DNA of 64,000 nt. Source: Tigriopus japonicus (taxonomy: Eukaryota > Arthropoda > Copepoda > Harpacticoida > Harpacticidae). Positions 9,490-21,830 of the stretch are shown in pieces. Within the stretch, counting starts at the first letter, position 1. Each line of letters starts with the position of its first letter. The position numbers and the translations under genes are program-made. The notes beneath the pieces are model-generated. The model saw only the letters and a list, made by a program, of their open reading frames with translations. It was not told the DNA's origin and ran no database searches. Where the stretch lies: positions 588,074-652,073 of the forward strand of contig CM021317.1 of the NCBI GenBank assembly GCA_010645155.1, in the 5' to 3' direction.

Positions 9490-12400
9490 GGTTGGACCGA
9501 ATCACAAAAAGGAAATGCGCGGACAATGGCCAAAGTAAAGAGATTACTCACTCACTGACATAGGTCGTTTCTTATCTGAAGACGGATTGAACTATCCTAA
9601 TTCCCATCACGAACCACAACAAATCGTTCACGTTGGTCCGTTCAGGTTGGCCAAAATGTCAATGAGGTTAAGGCCAGTCACGAGAATAAGGGGGGCAAAA
9701 AGGCTGAAATGAGTCCTCGTTCTCAATCTCGTTTAAAATCGTAAAATCCGGGATTTACGCCCTATTCTGAGTCCTATTTTTGGCCGTTTCTTTGATATTA
9801 TTAAAGGGCGAAAAGTAGTGATGGGACGAGACGGCATTTCCAATACATGAGACCAACTGATGCCGGTCTCAATTAATACATCTCAGAAGCTGGCATCAAT
9901 ACTGTATCAAGTCTTACGAATGAAATTACAGCTACAAAAGGTGTCCGCCTCCGATTGAACCTATTTGTGTTTTACAATTTTGTTAAAGCGTGTAATCGAA
10001 ATCTAACTCTCTTTTGAGGTATTTCTAATATACATGGAGACCATGACCTTTATTGACGCCGTATCAAATAGTTTTTTGACTGATATTGTCTGTTTCAATA
10101 TGGTTCCTTTGCTATTCAAATCTTAGTTGCTAGTCACACTTCTTAGCCAGGTTGACTAGAATGTGGTAATAATGTCGTGATTTGCCACCTGATTTCAATG
10201 TTGATGGGCTTTAGCAAATGGAAATTTCAAATAATAACTGTGCACCAACGAGATAAATAAAATCTTGCGTTGCAACATAATAACATAAACAATCGTTAAA
10301 TGAAATATTCTCCGACAATTTGGAGGATGTAACATCTGAAACATTTGAAACCAACATGTTATGCCAAGTTGTGGAATCGACGAGATGTTCCTTGCTTTGA
10401 AATTTATAATGTTTAAGTTTAAAACAACGGAAAAATAAATCTAGATATTTCGTGCCTTCAAACTGAAACCGATCAAACACCAGAGAAAAAAAGCAAAACC
10501 CAATTTGAGCAATTTTGGCAACACTTCACATTTCTCACTTGGTCTCAATTCGGAATCAAGACCAGCGAGACTTTCATTGTATTGGTCTGGTCTCATACTG
10601 TACGAGACATTGCTGGTATCAGCCCCATCAGTAGCGAAAAGGAAAATTTGAGCCGAGCCATTTGTGGGTCAAAGTCAGAAGTGGCCCCGCTGTTTTGAGG
10701 GTCACTGTAAAAGTTCAGTGTCAGCGTTGCCCATTTTGGCGATGATGTTGATCCGTGTGCCAACATCGAGTCCATGGGCTCAAGAAAAGTAAAAATTAAA
10801 CCACGTATTGGACGATCAAACTTAAAGAATCGGTATCTTCAAACGTAGCTCTATGTCCATTATTTCCGTGACGGAGATTGGAACCAACCGATAGTTCTAA
10901 TGTGACTTGAAAACTGGACCTAAAATGGAAAGCCCGCCACCACTTGTCACGCGCGCCACCACGCTTCGTTTTTTAGCTTTAAATATTGGCAATCTAAATC
11001 ATAAATGAGTTTTGAACGCGGATCACTAATCGATCCGACGGGTTTCTGGCTCCTTAAAATCCGTTTTTCTCATGCCTAGGCGCTTACGATCTTTTCCGTT
11101 CTCGGTCAACGGCGTTGGCTAACCTGGTAGGTACGAGAAGCGCTGAATTTACTGGAGTGGAAGGTTGGCGGTTGGATTTCTGAGTTTCAGTGGAACCAAA
11201 TTGATGGCGCTCTTCTTTCAATGAGACATTGCTGGCCCTTTGATTGCACACCCTGTATTTAAATTTTTAACTTAATTGAGTGATAAATAAGACCTTCTCA
11301 GACAGATTTGCTTAAGGCGGCATAACGGTGGCTCCACATGAAATGAGGGCAAAAGTGTCAATATTTTTTCAAGAAAGCATTTTACTACATACAATTCAAC
11401 ATTTTTGCGCCAACCGGACCCTAAAATGTGCAATTTATTGCATAAGATGTCAATTTTTGCGCAAACTAGATCCTCAAAGGAACAAGATTCAAAAACTGAC
11501 GGGAATAAGGCTACCTTAATTATTCTCAGTACTATTTGGAATGAACCAAGAGATGACTTTTCACCCTGGTTTCCAGTTCAGCCAAAAATCTCATGAGCCA
11601 AAGAATGTCAATGATTTGATCTTTCTTAGTGATTCAACAAAATAACCCGCTTTTTAGTTTGTTTCTGATTTTTGGGGGTTCTTAGATTATTTGTAAATTT
11701 GATTAGAATCTTTATAACATTGTTTTTTGGGGCAACCCATCAAGGGTGTCATTTTAGACAGCTCTATTTGTTAGGCGACTAGAAAATCTTCATAAGGGCT
11801 TGGCAACATTGTGCGGTCAGGGGCCCTCCAAACGGATTCAATAGGTTCATGGGAACATAAATGCACTATCAAAGAGCTCTGGTCCCATGAGTACAGTACT
11901 AGGGATTATAATCAGCCCCAATATTTTGGACTTTTTCCATAGCGCCTGGGCCCACCAATGAAAAATTGAACCGTGATCCAAAACTTTGACACAGTTGGAA
12001 TTGACACGATTGAAGTGTGGCTTTGTTGCGCCTTGTCACGGAACTTCAGTGTACTAGAGCGTCTCTACGTTGCATGGGGAACGAAAACTACCAGGGTAGC
12101 TGAATTAAGAAAGTAAGACAGAACATCAATTTGGTTGTGTGAGTTACTATTGATTTCAATTGTGGAGAAAAGTGATCTATTTGGATATGAAGAGTATTCA
12201 CGAATGCAATCGTTGGAAGCACGGCATATTCTCATCTTTTTCAATGTGGGCACCAGGTAATTTACAATCCTTTGTGATTAAACACGGAAATAACAATCCT
12301 CCATGTCTTTTAAAATATTTTGGTAACCTTGAGCAATTCAGAGATATTTATTTTGGGTGAAAGTTTCATGTAAAATCAATAGACGACGTTACTAGCACTG

Positions 12401-12500
12401 CGTAGACGTTCCTTTCAAAACAATAGAGGTGTCATCTAGAGAACAAAAATGCTTGTTTTCTCTAATAATCTTCATACCCTACTTTAATCACCATTCCCGC
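9490..12500. other. Spacer between RAB5IF and GINS4; no gene seen
   Basis: Divergent promoter space: RAB5IF runs left and GINS4 right. Only short frames without codon bias occur (for example 10211-10480, 12160-12360). No TATA box at a convincing distance from either gene and no RNA gene were found. Confidence 0.45.
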
Positions 12501-12640
12501 CACTCCAGGCGTTTCGGCGCCGCTCGGTCGATCCGTCAGCTGTTGTCATCGTCGTCGTTGTTTTGGTCTTTCAGTTTGAGCGCGAGTTTATGCGGGAAAC
12601 CCGGATCTTTGGAACGGAGACAGACCAACCCCCAAAGAAG

Positions 12641-14099
12641 ATGAGTGCCAGCGATTCGACGCATGAGGCTTCGGCCTCCATGGATCTGTTCGATTCCGCG
12701 CCATCTTTAGAAGATCTTTCCGTTCGAGGTCCCGCTGCCCGTGGCAATGCACCCTCAGACCCTTCTCTCTTCTCGGCACAACGCTTCAATCAGTCACAAG
12801 GTCAGGAAGAGCGAGCAAATGAAGCACACGACCAAGAGGAGGAGGAGGAGGAGGAGGAACTGACCACGGCCGAAGTCATTCAAAGGCTGAAGGTAATAAG
12901 AAACGCAATGGCCAAGATCAAAGCCAAGCATCCGCTCAAAATGGTGTGTTTGTTCAGACAGATGTCTGTCGTAGTATGAACACGCATTTCATTTCATTCA
13001 AGAGGCGGAGAAAAAGGAGAAATAACGCCCATGTTAGCGAAAAAAGTTAAAACCCAAAAACCTTCCCTGAATCCAAATTCGAAGCGCTAAAAGAATTGTA
13101 AGCTAAGTACCTCTTCGGCTCAGAACGAGTTGAAAGACTGAGGCGGGTTTGTACGTAATTCGCATTACCGGCCAATTTTCCGAACATTCGTTCTCCTAAT
13201 TCCCTTTTGGGCCGACCCGTCCACTTACGGTTTTAGAAATACGTTGAAAGAACCTACCTAGTTTTACGTGAAGCATCGGACGTTCAAGAGGCAAAAGATC
13301 CGCCGCAGAAAATATCAAATCAAGCTTTGAAATCAAATCTATTTCAACGTGAGATCATTGTCCAATGGAAGTTCAGGACACGGAGCTGAGCTTTGTTAAG
13401 GCTTCAAGAAATAAAGGACATACAACCAATTCATTATTATTATTTAAAACTCGAGGCTCCAAAAAAGCGTCTTTTACTTACCTAGCCTTTCATTCAAATC
13501 ACGTTAAATCCTTCTCTTTCGCCTCACAGATAGCTTGGATGAACGAGAAGTTCTCGCCGGAGTTATTACCTCATCAGAGTCAGATCGTGAACTGCGTGCT
13601 TGACCAGATCCAACAGATCCAGACCAATCTGGCCCAAGTGAGTGCCACCGATTGCCGATTGCCGCTCCATAAGATGGAACTCGATCGAATCCGATACATG
13701 ATGGCCGCCTATCTTCGAGCTCGTCTGGACAAGATCCAGAAATTCATCTTCACGTTGGATTTGAGCGCCGATGCCGCGATTCTCAGCTCCGAAGAGAAAC
13801 GATTCGCCCGCAATCATCGTCAGACTTTGGAGCAGCATTTTGGGGCGTTATCGTTGAAGCATATGCCCGGAGATTTCGCCCAAATCGATCCCAAACGAGC
13901 CGACCCGAAACTGCCCGAACCCGAATTGAGTCGAGTTGTGTTTGTGCAAGTGGAACGACCCGTTTATGGCGTGTTTTTGGAGGATGACACGCTTCAAGAT
14001 AAAGGTGAAGACGTGGATTTTGAGTTGGGAGAACAGCATATTGTGCGTTACAAAGCCGTGGCCGAATTCATCAAAGCGGGCAGCCTCAAACTCATTTGA
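12641..14099 (+). CDS. GINS4: GINS complex subunit SLD5 (GINS4), 273 aa, two exons
   Basis: Exons: 12641-12892 and 13530-14099, phase 0 (AAG/GTAATA, CTCACAG/ATA). SLD5 is one of the four GINS subunits that bind CDC45 and MCM2-7 to form the CMG replicative helicase. Exon 2 opens IAWMNEKFSPELLPHQSQIV, and the family core MELDRIRYMMAAYLRARLDKI and LKHMPGDF follow. The C-terminal B-domain ends IVRYKAVAEFIKAGSLKLI, the family's usual terminus. The N-terminus (1-84) is longer than in vertebrates and has a Glu-rich run (about residues 66-74) before TTAEVIQRLK, where the conserved A-domain starts. AATAAA at 14137. MCM10 follows on the same strand 131 bp downstream. Confidence 0.95.
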
Positions 14100-14136
14100 A
14101 GTTAACTTCTACTTGTACCTGACGTGACTAGTGTTA

Positions 14137-14230
14137 AATAAATATATATTCATGTGATCATTCACTTAACGAGAAAGTAAATCTTATTCATGACTTTTTT
14201 ATGCATATCGCCCGTAGATAAAACGCGAAA
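14137..14230 (+). promoter_or_regulatory. GINS4 poly(A) signal and probable trans-splice acceptor for MCM10
   Basis: AATAAA at 14137-14142 lies 37 bp after the GINS4 stop. At 14217 a TTTTTTATGCATATCGCCCGTAG-type acceptor ends, 13 bases before the MCM10 ATG (14231). The gap between the two coding regions is only 131 bp. The same order of signals is seen between TSSC4 and MPLKIP on the other strand. Confidence 0.6.
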
Positions 14231-17200
14231 ATGACGGCCAACTTGGACTTATTGTGTGACATGCTCGAAGCTGAGCTGTCCGAAGACGAAATGGAAAAGG
14301 ATTCGTCGGAGCCGTCGCCGATTCTGGACCCGCCCAAAGAGGAGGAGCAACCCGTGAGTTTTGATAAAAGACAAGATTTATAAACATTTTTGTTAGTAAA
14401 ATCTTGAACAAACTTGTTTTGGCCCCAGCATTTTTGTTTCGGAGGGATCAGATTTTTTACTTTGCGTTTCTAATGATTTGAAATTAGACGATCTTTTAAG
14501 TTTTTTTACTCTGCTTTTCAGACTCAAAAACCCCTTTGTTTTTTTAGTTATACCCGAGCAGGCGTCATTTTTATGATGAAAAAGCGGGTTCAAACTTTCT
14601 TGTCTTAAGATTTAGACAAATAGAAAAAAAACAATTTATTTTACATAAAAAAGTGATAAAATAAGCAAAGAGAAATAACAATAAACTATTTTTGTCAATG
14701 TCATTGAACATGTTGTTGGCGATTGCAATGCGTTTGGCTATTGATGTTGTCGCTGAAACAGTGTCGGTGCCGTTCCATAAGTATTGAAGTCTTAGAAAAA
14801 CCTTTTTATTTCTTGCCGTTGCCCATTTCATGGAACAGGAAAAGAACCCTTCTTTTAGCCGTTTCCAGCTTCAAATCAACTTCTCTATTCTTACATTTCC
14901 CTTGATGAAATGATTTTCGTTTATGACAAAACTTTTTCCCCGTCCTTGTATTTAACTTAGCTCTTCTAATAATGTTATGATTCCTGTGCGTTCATTCACT
15001 CATCAGGTTTTTGTCTTTTATTTTAGACTTTGCGAGAGACTTCGGCCAAAAGTTCCCAACCTCCTTCGGATGTCTTGTCCTTAGAAGCTCAATTGCAAGC
15101 CATGAAAGAGCAGATGGAGCGCATGCAGAAGCTCCTGGATACCAAGACGGCATCTGCATCTACCAAGGATCCATCAGCGGCCAAAACGAAACCACCACCA
15201 CCACCACCCGCTGTTGTCCAGGAAATCAATTTGTTTGAACCTCCTCCTTCTTCTTCCGGGACCCCTAAAGCCGCTGGACTTTGCTCTCCGGTCAAAACCA
15301 ACCCATTTGAGGAGTCTGACAAGCCCAGAAGAACCACGCAATTGTACCAAAACACGCCCAAGTTTGGACCCGCTCTGCCCAAGAAGACGTCGCGAGTTCT
15401 GCAAGGTAAGCCATGATCTCCAAAGATGGGGATCAATTAAGGCCAGTAGAAAATAAAAACTTAAAATATCCTGTCAATATCATTCTTAAACGGATATTTT
15501 TGCAAAATGTATTGTCTTTGAACCCCCATATGCCCAGTACTACTGAAGCTACCTAAGCTCGTATGAACCGTTCTGAGAAAATATTCAGCGTAAAACAAAA
15601 TACTGAAAAAGCGACGTATATCAAGAAATTGGAACAATGTCCCGAATCTATAGTAAGCAATCAATCTTCAGTCAAAGAAAACATGATTAAAAGCCATTCA
15701 TCCATTCGTTTAAGGCGAGGAGAAGGACAACATTCTAGCCCGATTGGACAACTCGGATCGCGCCAAACTCGAGGTTATGATGGTCAAAGGCGATCTACTC
15801 GATTCCAGTGACGAAGAAGCTGAGCGAAACCCAATGGAACAAAAGTACAATGACTACGGGAAATCCATCAAGAAACGCCTGTCCAAGCAAAATGAGCAAA
15901 GTAAAACAATAAAACAACTCTTGCCTTGAAAATAGGCAGACAAAGCTTATGAAATATTTCAATGTCTTATCTTACAGCCAAGCCCAAAACGGTTGGCTTC
16001 AACCAAATCCAAGGATCCAGCTTGAATTTGAGCCAGAGCGCCAAGAACAAACCCTTACCCAAAGATTTGGTGGTGGAAAAGCAATCAAAACTGCGCATTT
16101 CCAATCCCACCATGAATCAGAGTGCCTTGGATGTCCAATTCTTGGGCAAGACGTTCGTGCCTATCTACAAAATGAAGGAAATGGCTGGCAGAAGCGACTT
16201 GAAAGGTGGGGGAGAAAATCGCCATTTTGTCTCATGGTGCCAAAACTGAACTGGATTCCTTGCCTTCACATTTAGCTTAATCATAGAGAACTGTAAGCAG
16301 ATTCAGTGGTCTGTGGCTTAATTTACACGTAATTTTTGACCCAGGAACATGAAAATGCACAATTCACATTGGGTGGGTAAAATCCAAACAAACCTGATTT
16401 TTCCCGCCAAAGTTTTTCTCTGCTTGAATTTGAATGTTGGCGCGAAACTGTGCAAAAAGAGAGCGAGAGGGCCCAGATTACTTATAAATAGAATTATGAC
16501 GGCACCAAAAGCGCACTCTACGAGGGATTACCTTGAAAATTCTTTAAAAAAATAGTTTCATAAGGAATGTCATAGAATGCGCCGCCTTGTTTGCAATGCA
16601 AATATCCTTCTCAGAGAATGTGAACTAAATATATCGGTGTAACAATTTCCCCCCATAAGTGGAGACAAACAAAAGGGAGGTAAAAGCTCAGTGTAACAAT
16701 TTCCCCCCATAAGTGGAAACAAACAAAAGGGAGGTAAAAGCTCAAAGTCAATCACGTATTGGTCACATATTGATACTCATTTTACACTTGTCATTTTAAG
16801 TATGCAAAAGTATATTATCCTAACCAGAACATTAGCTTTAAGTAAAGTCACTTGACGTAACTGTCTTTAGAGATTTATACGCATTTATTTCTTGACTAGG
16901 TTTAACAAACCCCCCCCACCAAGCACTTGCTTATCTTCTCATTTTGGCTACCCTACTGTTCCTCTGCACTTCGGCCTAGCTGACCAGCACAGATATGCGG
17001 ATAAAAGGGCTAGATTTCTCTAGATTTGGAATTGTTCACAACCTCTCAAAATACTGTCGCTGTTACTAGTTATGACACTAAGCTAGAACTTAAAAGTCTG
17101 TGTTGGAGGGCTTAAAATCAGATTGTTTGATTGTTTGTCCTCAATAACTCCTTTTGATTATAGGTGCAGATTGGGCTACAGTCGGCGTGATCACTTACAA

Positions 17201-18947
17201 GACCATCAACACCTCCAAGAATGGGAACTCATACACAATGTGGAACATGACCGACCTCTTTGGTCAGATCCGACAGATCAAAGTGATGCTCTTTGGTCGA
17301 ACCCATGCACGGCATTACAAGATCCAGATCAATCGTGTCATAGCTCTTTACAATCCAAAGGTAGCCATTACATCCTCCCTCAACTTCTTGATGAGACATT
17401 TGTTCAGATTAGATTGGCTTTCCTTTCAGATCTTGGAGGATCGGAGTGGCAAGGGTGAAGTATCCCTGACCGTTGAACCTGACAACATCACTGAACTTGG
17501 CGATTCCTTGGATACTGGAAAATGCCAAGGACGTCGTCAAGATGGCGCTGGATGCACCAATCTGGTTAATTTAGCCAGTTGTGAGTTCTGCGAGTTCCAC
17601 GTGAAACGGGCTTACAAGAGTATGAGCTCAAAACGGGGCGATTTGCAATCCAGTTTTAGCGGCAACGGAGATGTCCGCTCAAGACTCATGGGCAAAGTAG
17701 ACCCCAAGGGTGAACTCTTTGGTGGGGGCAAATTCATGAATGCCACCTCCAATGTGGGCAAAATGAGTGTCCAGCAAAGGGCCAAAGACAACTCATCACT
17801 TCGAAGTTTGGGTGTGACGCCGGTGGAAAAAGTGTTCCAAGCTGAGAAGGTCCAATCAGACCCGAATAAGATTTTTGCCCCCGACGGAAAGGTCAAATTC
17901 AGAACTCATTTGAATGAAAATGAAAAGCAAGCCGTCATTGGTGTGGCCAAAGGCGTGTCCTCGGAGTTGGGATTGCGTCTATTGGCACCCACTCCAGGGG
18001 CCAGGACACTCATCAAACACTTCACCAAGGCAGATGCCTCAGATCAAGCCAAGTTGGACGCCCTTAATGGCGGATCCAGTGGAAAAAAAGATGCTTCTGA
18101 AGCCACTTCTAGTACCAAAAGCGCTACCCAATTGTTATTGGAACATAAGCGAGAACTAGCTTTGGAGAAGCGCCGCCAAATCTTGCATGAGCAAAGCTTG
18201 AAGCAAATGCCCAAGTTGGGTCGAGGACTCAGCTCGGAAGGGACGGTGACTTTGGGCATTTCCTCTCCACCCATAGATCCCAAAAAGGCTCAAGCATTGA
18301 AGATTCTCCAATCCAAGGGTCAGAGCCAATTGGCCAAGGCCAGTCCCAACCATTTGCCCAATCGGAAACGAAAAGCCGAGGACAAGCTTAAATCCCTTGA
18401 GAAAGTGCGCAAGGCCTTGAATGACATGAATGACGACAACGAGGAAGCAAAATCGGACGAAAAGGCCAAGAGCAAAGAGCGCCTCCAGAAGGTCCTCAGT
18501 CAAAAGTCCAAGAATCAGAACCTCATAGAAGATCACGAAAATGAAGTGCTCGATAAGCATTTGGACTCTCTGGAACGAGTGGAGAACATGGAGGAGAAGA
18601 TGCTCCAGACCACGGAGATCGAAACCAAGGCGGTCAGTTGCCAGAGGTGCAACTATACGGCCTTCTCGCAATCGGATTTGTGCAAGCAATCCGGTCACCG
18701 AATCAAGGTGATCACGTGCAAGAAACGGTTTTTCGAGTGTAAACAGTGCAAGAACCGGACCATTTCTCTGGACAAGTATCCCAAGAGTGCGTGTTCCAAG
18801 TGCGGAGAATCCCGTTGGACACGAACCGGAATGATACGAGAGAAAAAGGGTCCACTTTTGGATTCCGAGCAGTTGTGTATTCGCGGTGTGGAACAGAAGT
18901 TTATCAACCAAACTTCTGCAGTGCCCCTTAATTTGGATTCATTCTGA
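14231..18947 (+). CDS. MCM10: MCM10 replication initiation factor, 876 aa, six exons
   Basis: Exons: 14231-14353, 15027-15405, 15715-15900, 15978-16205, 17164-17360, 17430-18947; 2631 nt closing on TGA with matching phases. MCM10 binds DNA and the CMG helicase and is needed for origin firing. Seen in order: an N-terminal predicted coiled coil (LSLEAQLQAMKEQMERMQKL, about 58-77), Pro-rich linker, OB-fold (from FVPIYKM through DWATVGVITYK and MWNMTDLFGQI, about 285-395), CCCH-type zinc finger (Cys403, 413, 422, 425, His428), a C-terminal region with KLGRGLSSEG, and a Cys-rich zinc ribbon domain (CQRCNYTAF ... CKQCKNRTISLDKYP ... CSKCGESRW) near the end. The fifth intron (17361-17429) is 69 nt and stop-free, so the ORF reads through it. 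AATAAA at 19016. Confidence 0.95.
16206..17163 (+). other. MCM10 intron 4
   Basis: Phase-1 intron, AAAG/GTGGGG to TTATAG. It contains two exact-length 54-bp tandem units (16637-16744). Nothing else was recognised. Confidence 0.6.
16637..16744 (+). repeat. Two-copy 54-bp tandem repeat
   Basis: Units at 16637-16690 and 16691-16744, both starting GTGTAACAATTTCCCCCCAT and differing at one position (GGAGAC versus GGAAAC). Confidence 0.9.
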
Positions 18948-19015
18948 GGTCGCCTTTGCTCCCGATGTGAATTGCCCATGTAGGCACAAAGGCGAATGTA
19001 CGCCTTAAACAATGT

Positions 19016-19021
19016 AATAAA
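19016..19021 (+). terminator. MCM10 poly(A) signal
   Basis: AATAAA 69 bp after the MCM10 stop codon. Confidence 0.6.
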
Positions 19022-19077
19022 ATCACCCATTTTGACCATACAAGCCGTGCCTTATAAAGATTGAACTGACGTCATCT

Positions 19078-20110
19078 GTTGAGACACTACCACATTCGTA
19101 CAGACAGTGTTTCAAATGGCCTTTTAGGTGTAGATCGACGAAATACCCAAAGACATTTTGGCATTTTTGAGACCCACAATTCAATGGAAAACAACTTTAC
19201 TATTATTGTATTATATTAGTTCAGGTCCAGGAAAATTGTCATATACCTAAAAACGATTAATAACACCATTTTTTGATCAATTAATTCATCCATTTTTAGA
19301 GACCATTTAGTTCCCTGTTAAATTCAAATTGAACAAACATACATTCATCACAAGCTGAGTTATTTATTTGGGTGTGAAAGCTCCATTTCTTTAAATCACA
19401 ATTTTGAGTCGTAAAGGTCATGTCAAAGTAGCTTAAAATAAAACTAAATATTACTAAAGTTANNNNNNNNNNNNNNNNNNNNNNNNNNNNNNNNNNNNNN
19501 NNNNNNNNNNNNNNNNNNNNNNNNNNNNNNNNNNNNNNNNNNNNNNNNNNNNNNNNNNNNNNNNNNNNNNNNNNNNNNNNNNNNNNNNNNNNNNNNNNNN
19601 NNNNNNNNNNNNNNNNNNNNNNNNNNNNNNNNNNNNNNNNNNNNNNNNNNNNNNNNNNNNNNNNNNNNNNNNNNNNNNNNNNNNNNNNNNNNNNNNNNNN
19701 NNNNNNNNNNNNNNNNNNNNNNNNNNNNNNNNNNNNNNNNNNNNNNNNNNNNNNNNNNNNNNNNNNNNNNNNNNNNNNNNNNNNNNNNNNNNNNNNNNNN
19801 NNNNNNNNNNNNNNNNNNNNNNNNNNATTTTTTTTTTCAATTTGAATTCAACTTTAGTTATATGGCCTCTAAAAAAATGGTTAAATAGTTGATCAAAAAA
19901 TGTTATAACTAATAGGTTTTTAGGTCAATAACTTTTTCCCTCTATCTAAACTTACATAATACAATGAAAGTAAATGTGTTTCCCATTGAATTGTGGGATG
20001 CAAAAATTCCAAGATATTCGGTATTTGGGTATTTCGTCGATCCAAACCTAAAAAGCCATTTGGATCATTGTGTACAATGTGTGCAAAAAATGTACATAGT
20101 GTCAACAAGG
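19078..20110. mobile_element. Long-inverted-repeat element interrupted by an assembly gap
   Basis: About 220 bp at 19118-19340 recur reverse-complemented at 19850-20075. Shared words include GATCGACGAAATACCCAAA, CACAATTCAATGG, TTTTTTGATCAA and TTTTTAGAG. Weaker similarity continues outward to GTTGAGACACTA / GTTGACACTA. The gap sits between the arms. The layout suggests a DNA transposon with long terminal inverted repeats, or a large palindrome that broke assembly. Confidence 0.65.
19463..19826. other. Assembly gap (364 N)
   Basis: A run of N between the two arms of the inverted repeat at 19078-20110; size may be an estimate. Confidence 0.98.
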
Positions 20111-21424
20111 GAACTAGTTTTAAATGAAAGCCATCTATTTGGTAATCTAATTTTCCCTGCCTTGGATTTACGACATCGGAAAAACTATAATTCAAAATCA
20201 TTTTGAGTTAACATTCATATGAGGCAGCACACAGTTCCTCTGATATGTGTGGATTTTACTTTATCTCGTGTTTTGTATAAAATTCCCATCACCACCAAAC
20301 TTGCTTAATTTGCCGTGTACTCAATTTTGCTTCAATGGAAAGCCGATGTTACTTGTCTTTATAGGAAAAAGGTAAAAATTACATGTCCAAATTAGGACTC
20401 AAGCTGATTTGCTCCTATGTAGTGGTTTCGTGTTACTTGTTTCTTTGGGCAGGTAAATGAGAAATGCATTAAATGTTTCAAGAGAGCTCTCCAAAAAATG
20501 CTTTGTTGGTGGTTAAAAGTCTGTTTTGGCAAGGGAAGGTAGCTCGTGAGAATTTACCATCACAAATTTTTTGACCTGGCAAGACTTCCGATATTATCTA
20601 GTTGCTATGAAAAAAGGTTGTATTTCAATTTTTGACATTTTGAGGCTGTATCTTATAAGAATATTCATGATTTGTTGTTTTCATTCAAAAGACCCTCTGA
20701 AAAGGTTAGAATTCTTGCAATGGAACACACCATAAAGCGTAACACACACCGGTAACAAACAGCTACAATAGCTGTTATAGAATGCTAGATCGAAATCTAT
20801 GCAAAATTTCTGAACGACCCAATGTACAGGGGCTTTTTAGAGCTGCAAATTCCCACTATTTTATCATTTTTGTCCATAATCCATCAGTACAGGATTGTTT
20901 CAAGTCATAACAAGATTACCTTTTTTTTACAATGAATGACATTGTTTATATCGGTTACAAATTCGTTACCTTTTTAGCATTTTGGGTATTTTCTGAAAAT
21001 CTTCAGTTTTGCTCTGAAAAAAATACAAATTGATTACTGGTCCATCACACAAGCCTGTATTAGGAGTATTGAGGCTGTGGAACTGATCTCTTGTTGAGGA
21101 CTATTTTCACGTAAAAACAAACATATGTAATGAGGACAGACCGGATTTGAAAGTGATGATTTTTAAGCCAATATAACAAACAAATTTTATCTCGTTTGGA
21201 CCTAAGGATCTCGACCTGTACATCCTTATACTCTTCAATTTCTCAATTTCTTGTAACATTTAAGCCAAGCGAGCCCCTTAATATACATCATCATCATCTT
21301 CCTCATTTATTGTAGAGATTTGTGAGAAATTCCAAGGAACAGTAAAGCTTCATACGCAAAAAGATTTGATTTTGCGGACCATCCAAGGCCAAAGACATCA
21401 TACTTGCAAGGGCATGAACGCATC
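20111..21424. other. Intergenic, no gene seen
   Basis: AT-rich spacer with no convincing coding frame, RNA gene or repeat that I can delimit. Confidence 0.45.
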
Positions 21425-21624
21425 TTATTCTGCGATAAAATGGATCGGTCAATTCTCATTGGCAGATCTAAATAAATAGATTGCAAAATCAAATTTCGTT
21501 TTAACATGAACTTTCTGATTGACAATGGCGACAACAGCGGCAAACATTTGAAGCTTCAAAAAAGCCAAGCAACGTAACGGAGTTGAAAGTTTTACACTTC
21601 TTCCCACCAACTTCTTTGGCGAAA
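21425..21624 (-). repeat. Dispersed repeat F, copy 1
   Basis: Reverse-complemented, this stretch (GCTTTTTTGAAGCTTCAAAT ... AAAACGAAATTTGATTTTGC ... GCCAATGAGAATTGA) aligns with 39130-39312 on the plus strand, roughly 70% identical by eye. No known transposon ends were recognised. A family-G palindrome is next to copy 1 and about 350 bp beyond copy 2. Confidence 0.5.
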
Positions 21625-21830
21625 ATAAGGCCACATGTTAACGCAGCTAATTCAAAAAGCGAGAGTACACCAAAATCAAGTCAGATTAACGTTTGTTGAG
21701 TATATACTCACCCCAGCTCCTGTGTTTCAAACACAACAGCTGTCGAGAGTATATACTCTAGGCACGTCAATCTGACTTGATTTTGTGTACTCCCGCTTTT
21801 TGAATTAGCTGCGTTAACATGCGGCCTTAT
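21625..21830. mobile_element. Palindromic MITE, family G copy 1
   Basis: A near-perfect 206-bp palindrome. The first 36 bases after ATAAGGCCACATGTTAACGC recur reverse-complemented at the other end with one mismatch, and AAAATCAAGTCAGATT pairs with AATCTGACTTGATTTT further in. A second copy lies at 39659-39857. No coding capacity. Confidence 0.8.

Noticed and set aside
18156..18911. 251-codon frame antisense to MCM10.
   Set aside because: A shadow of the real gene, whose homology and phases are clear on the other strand.
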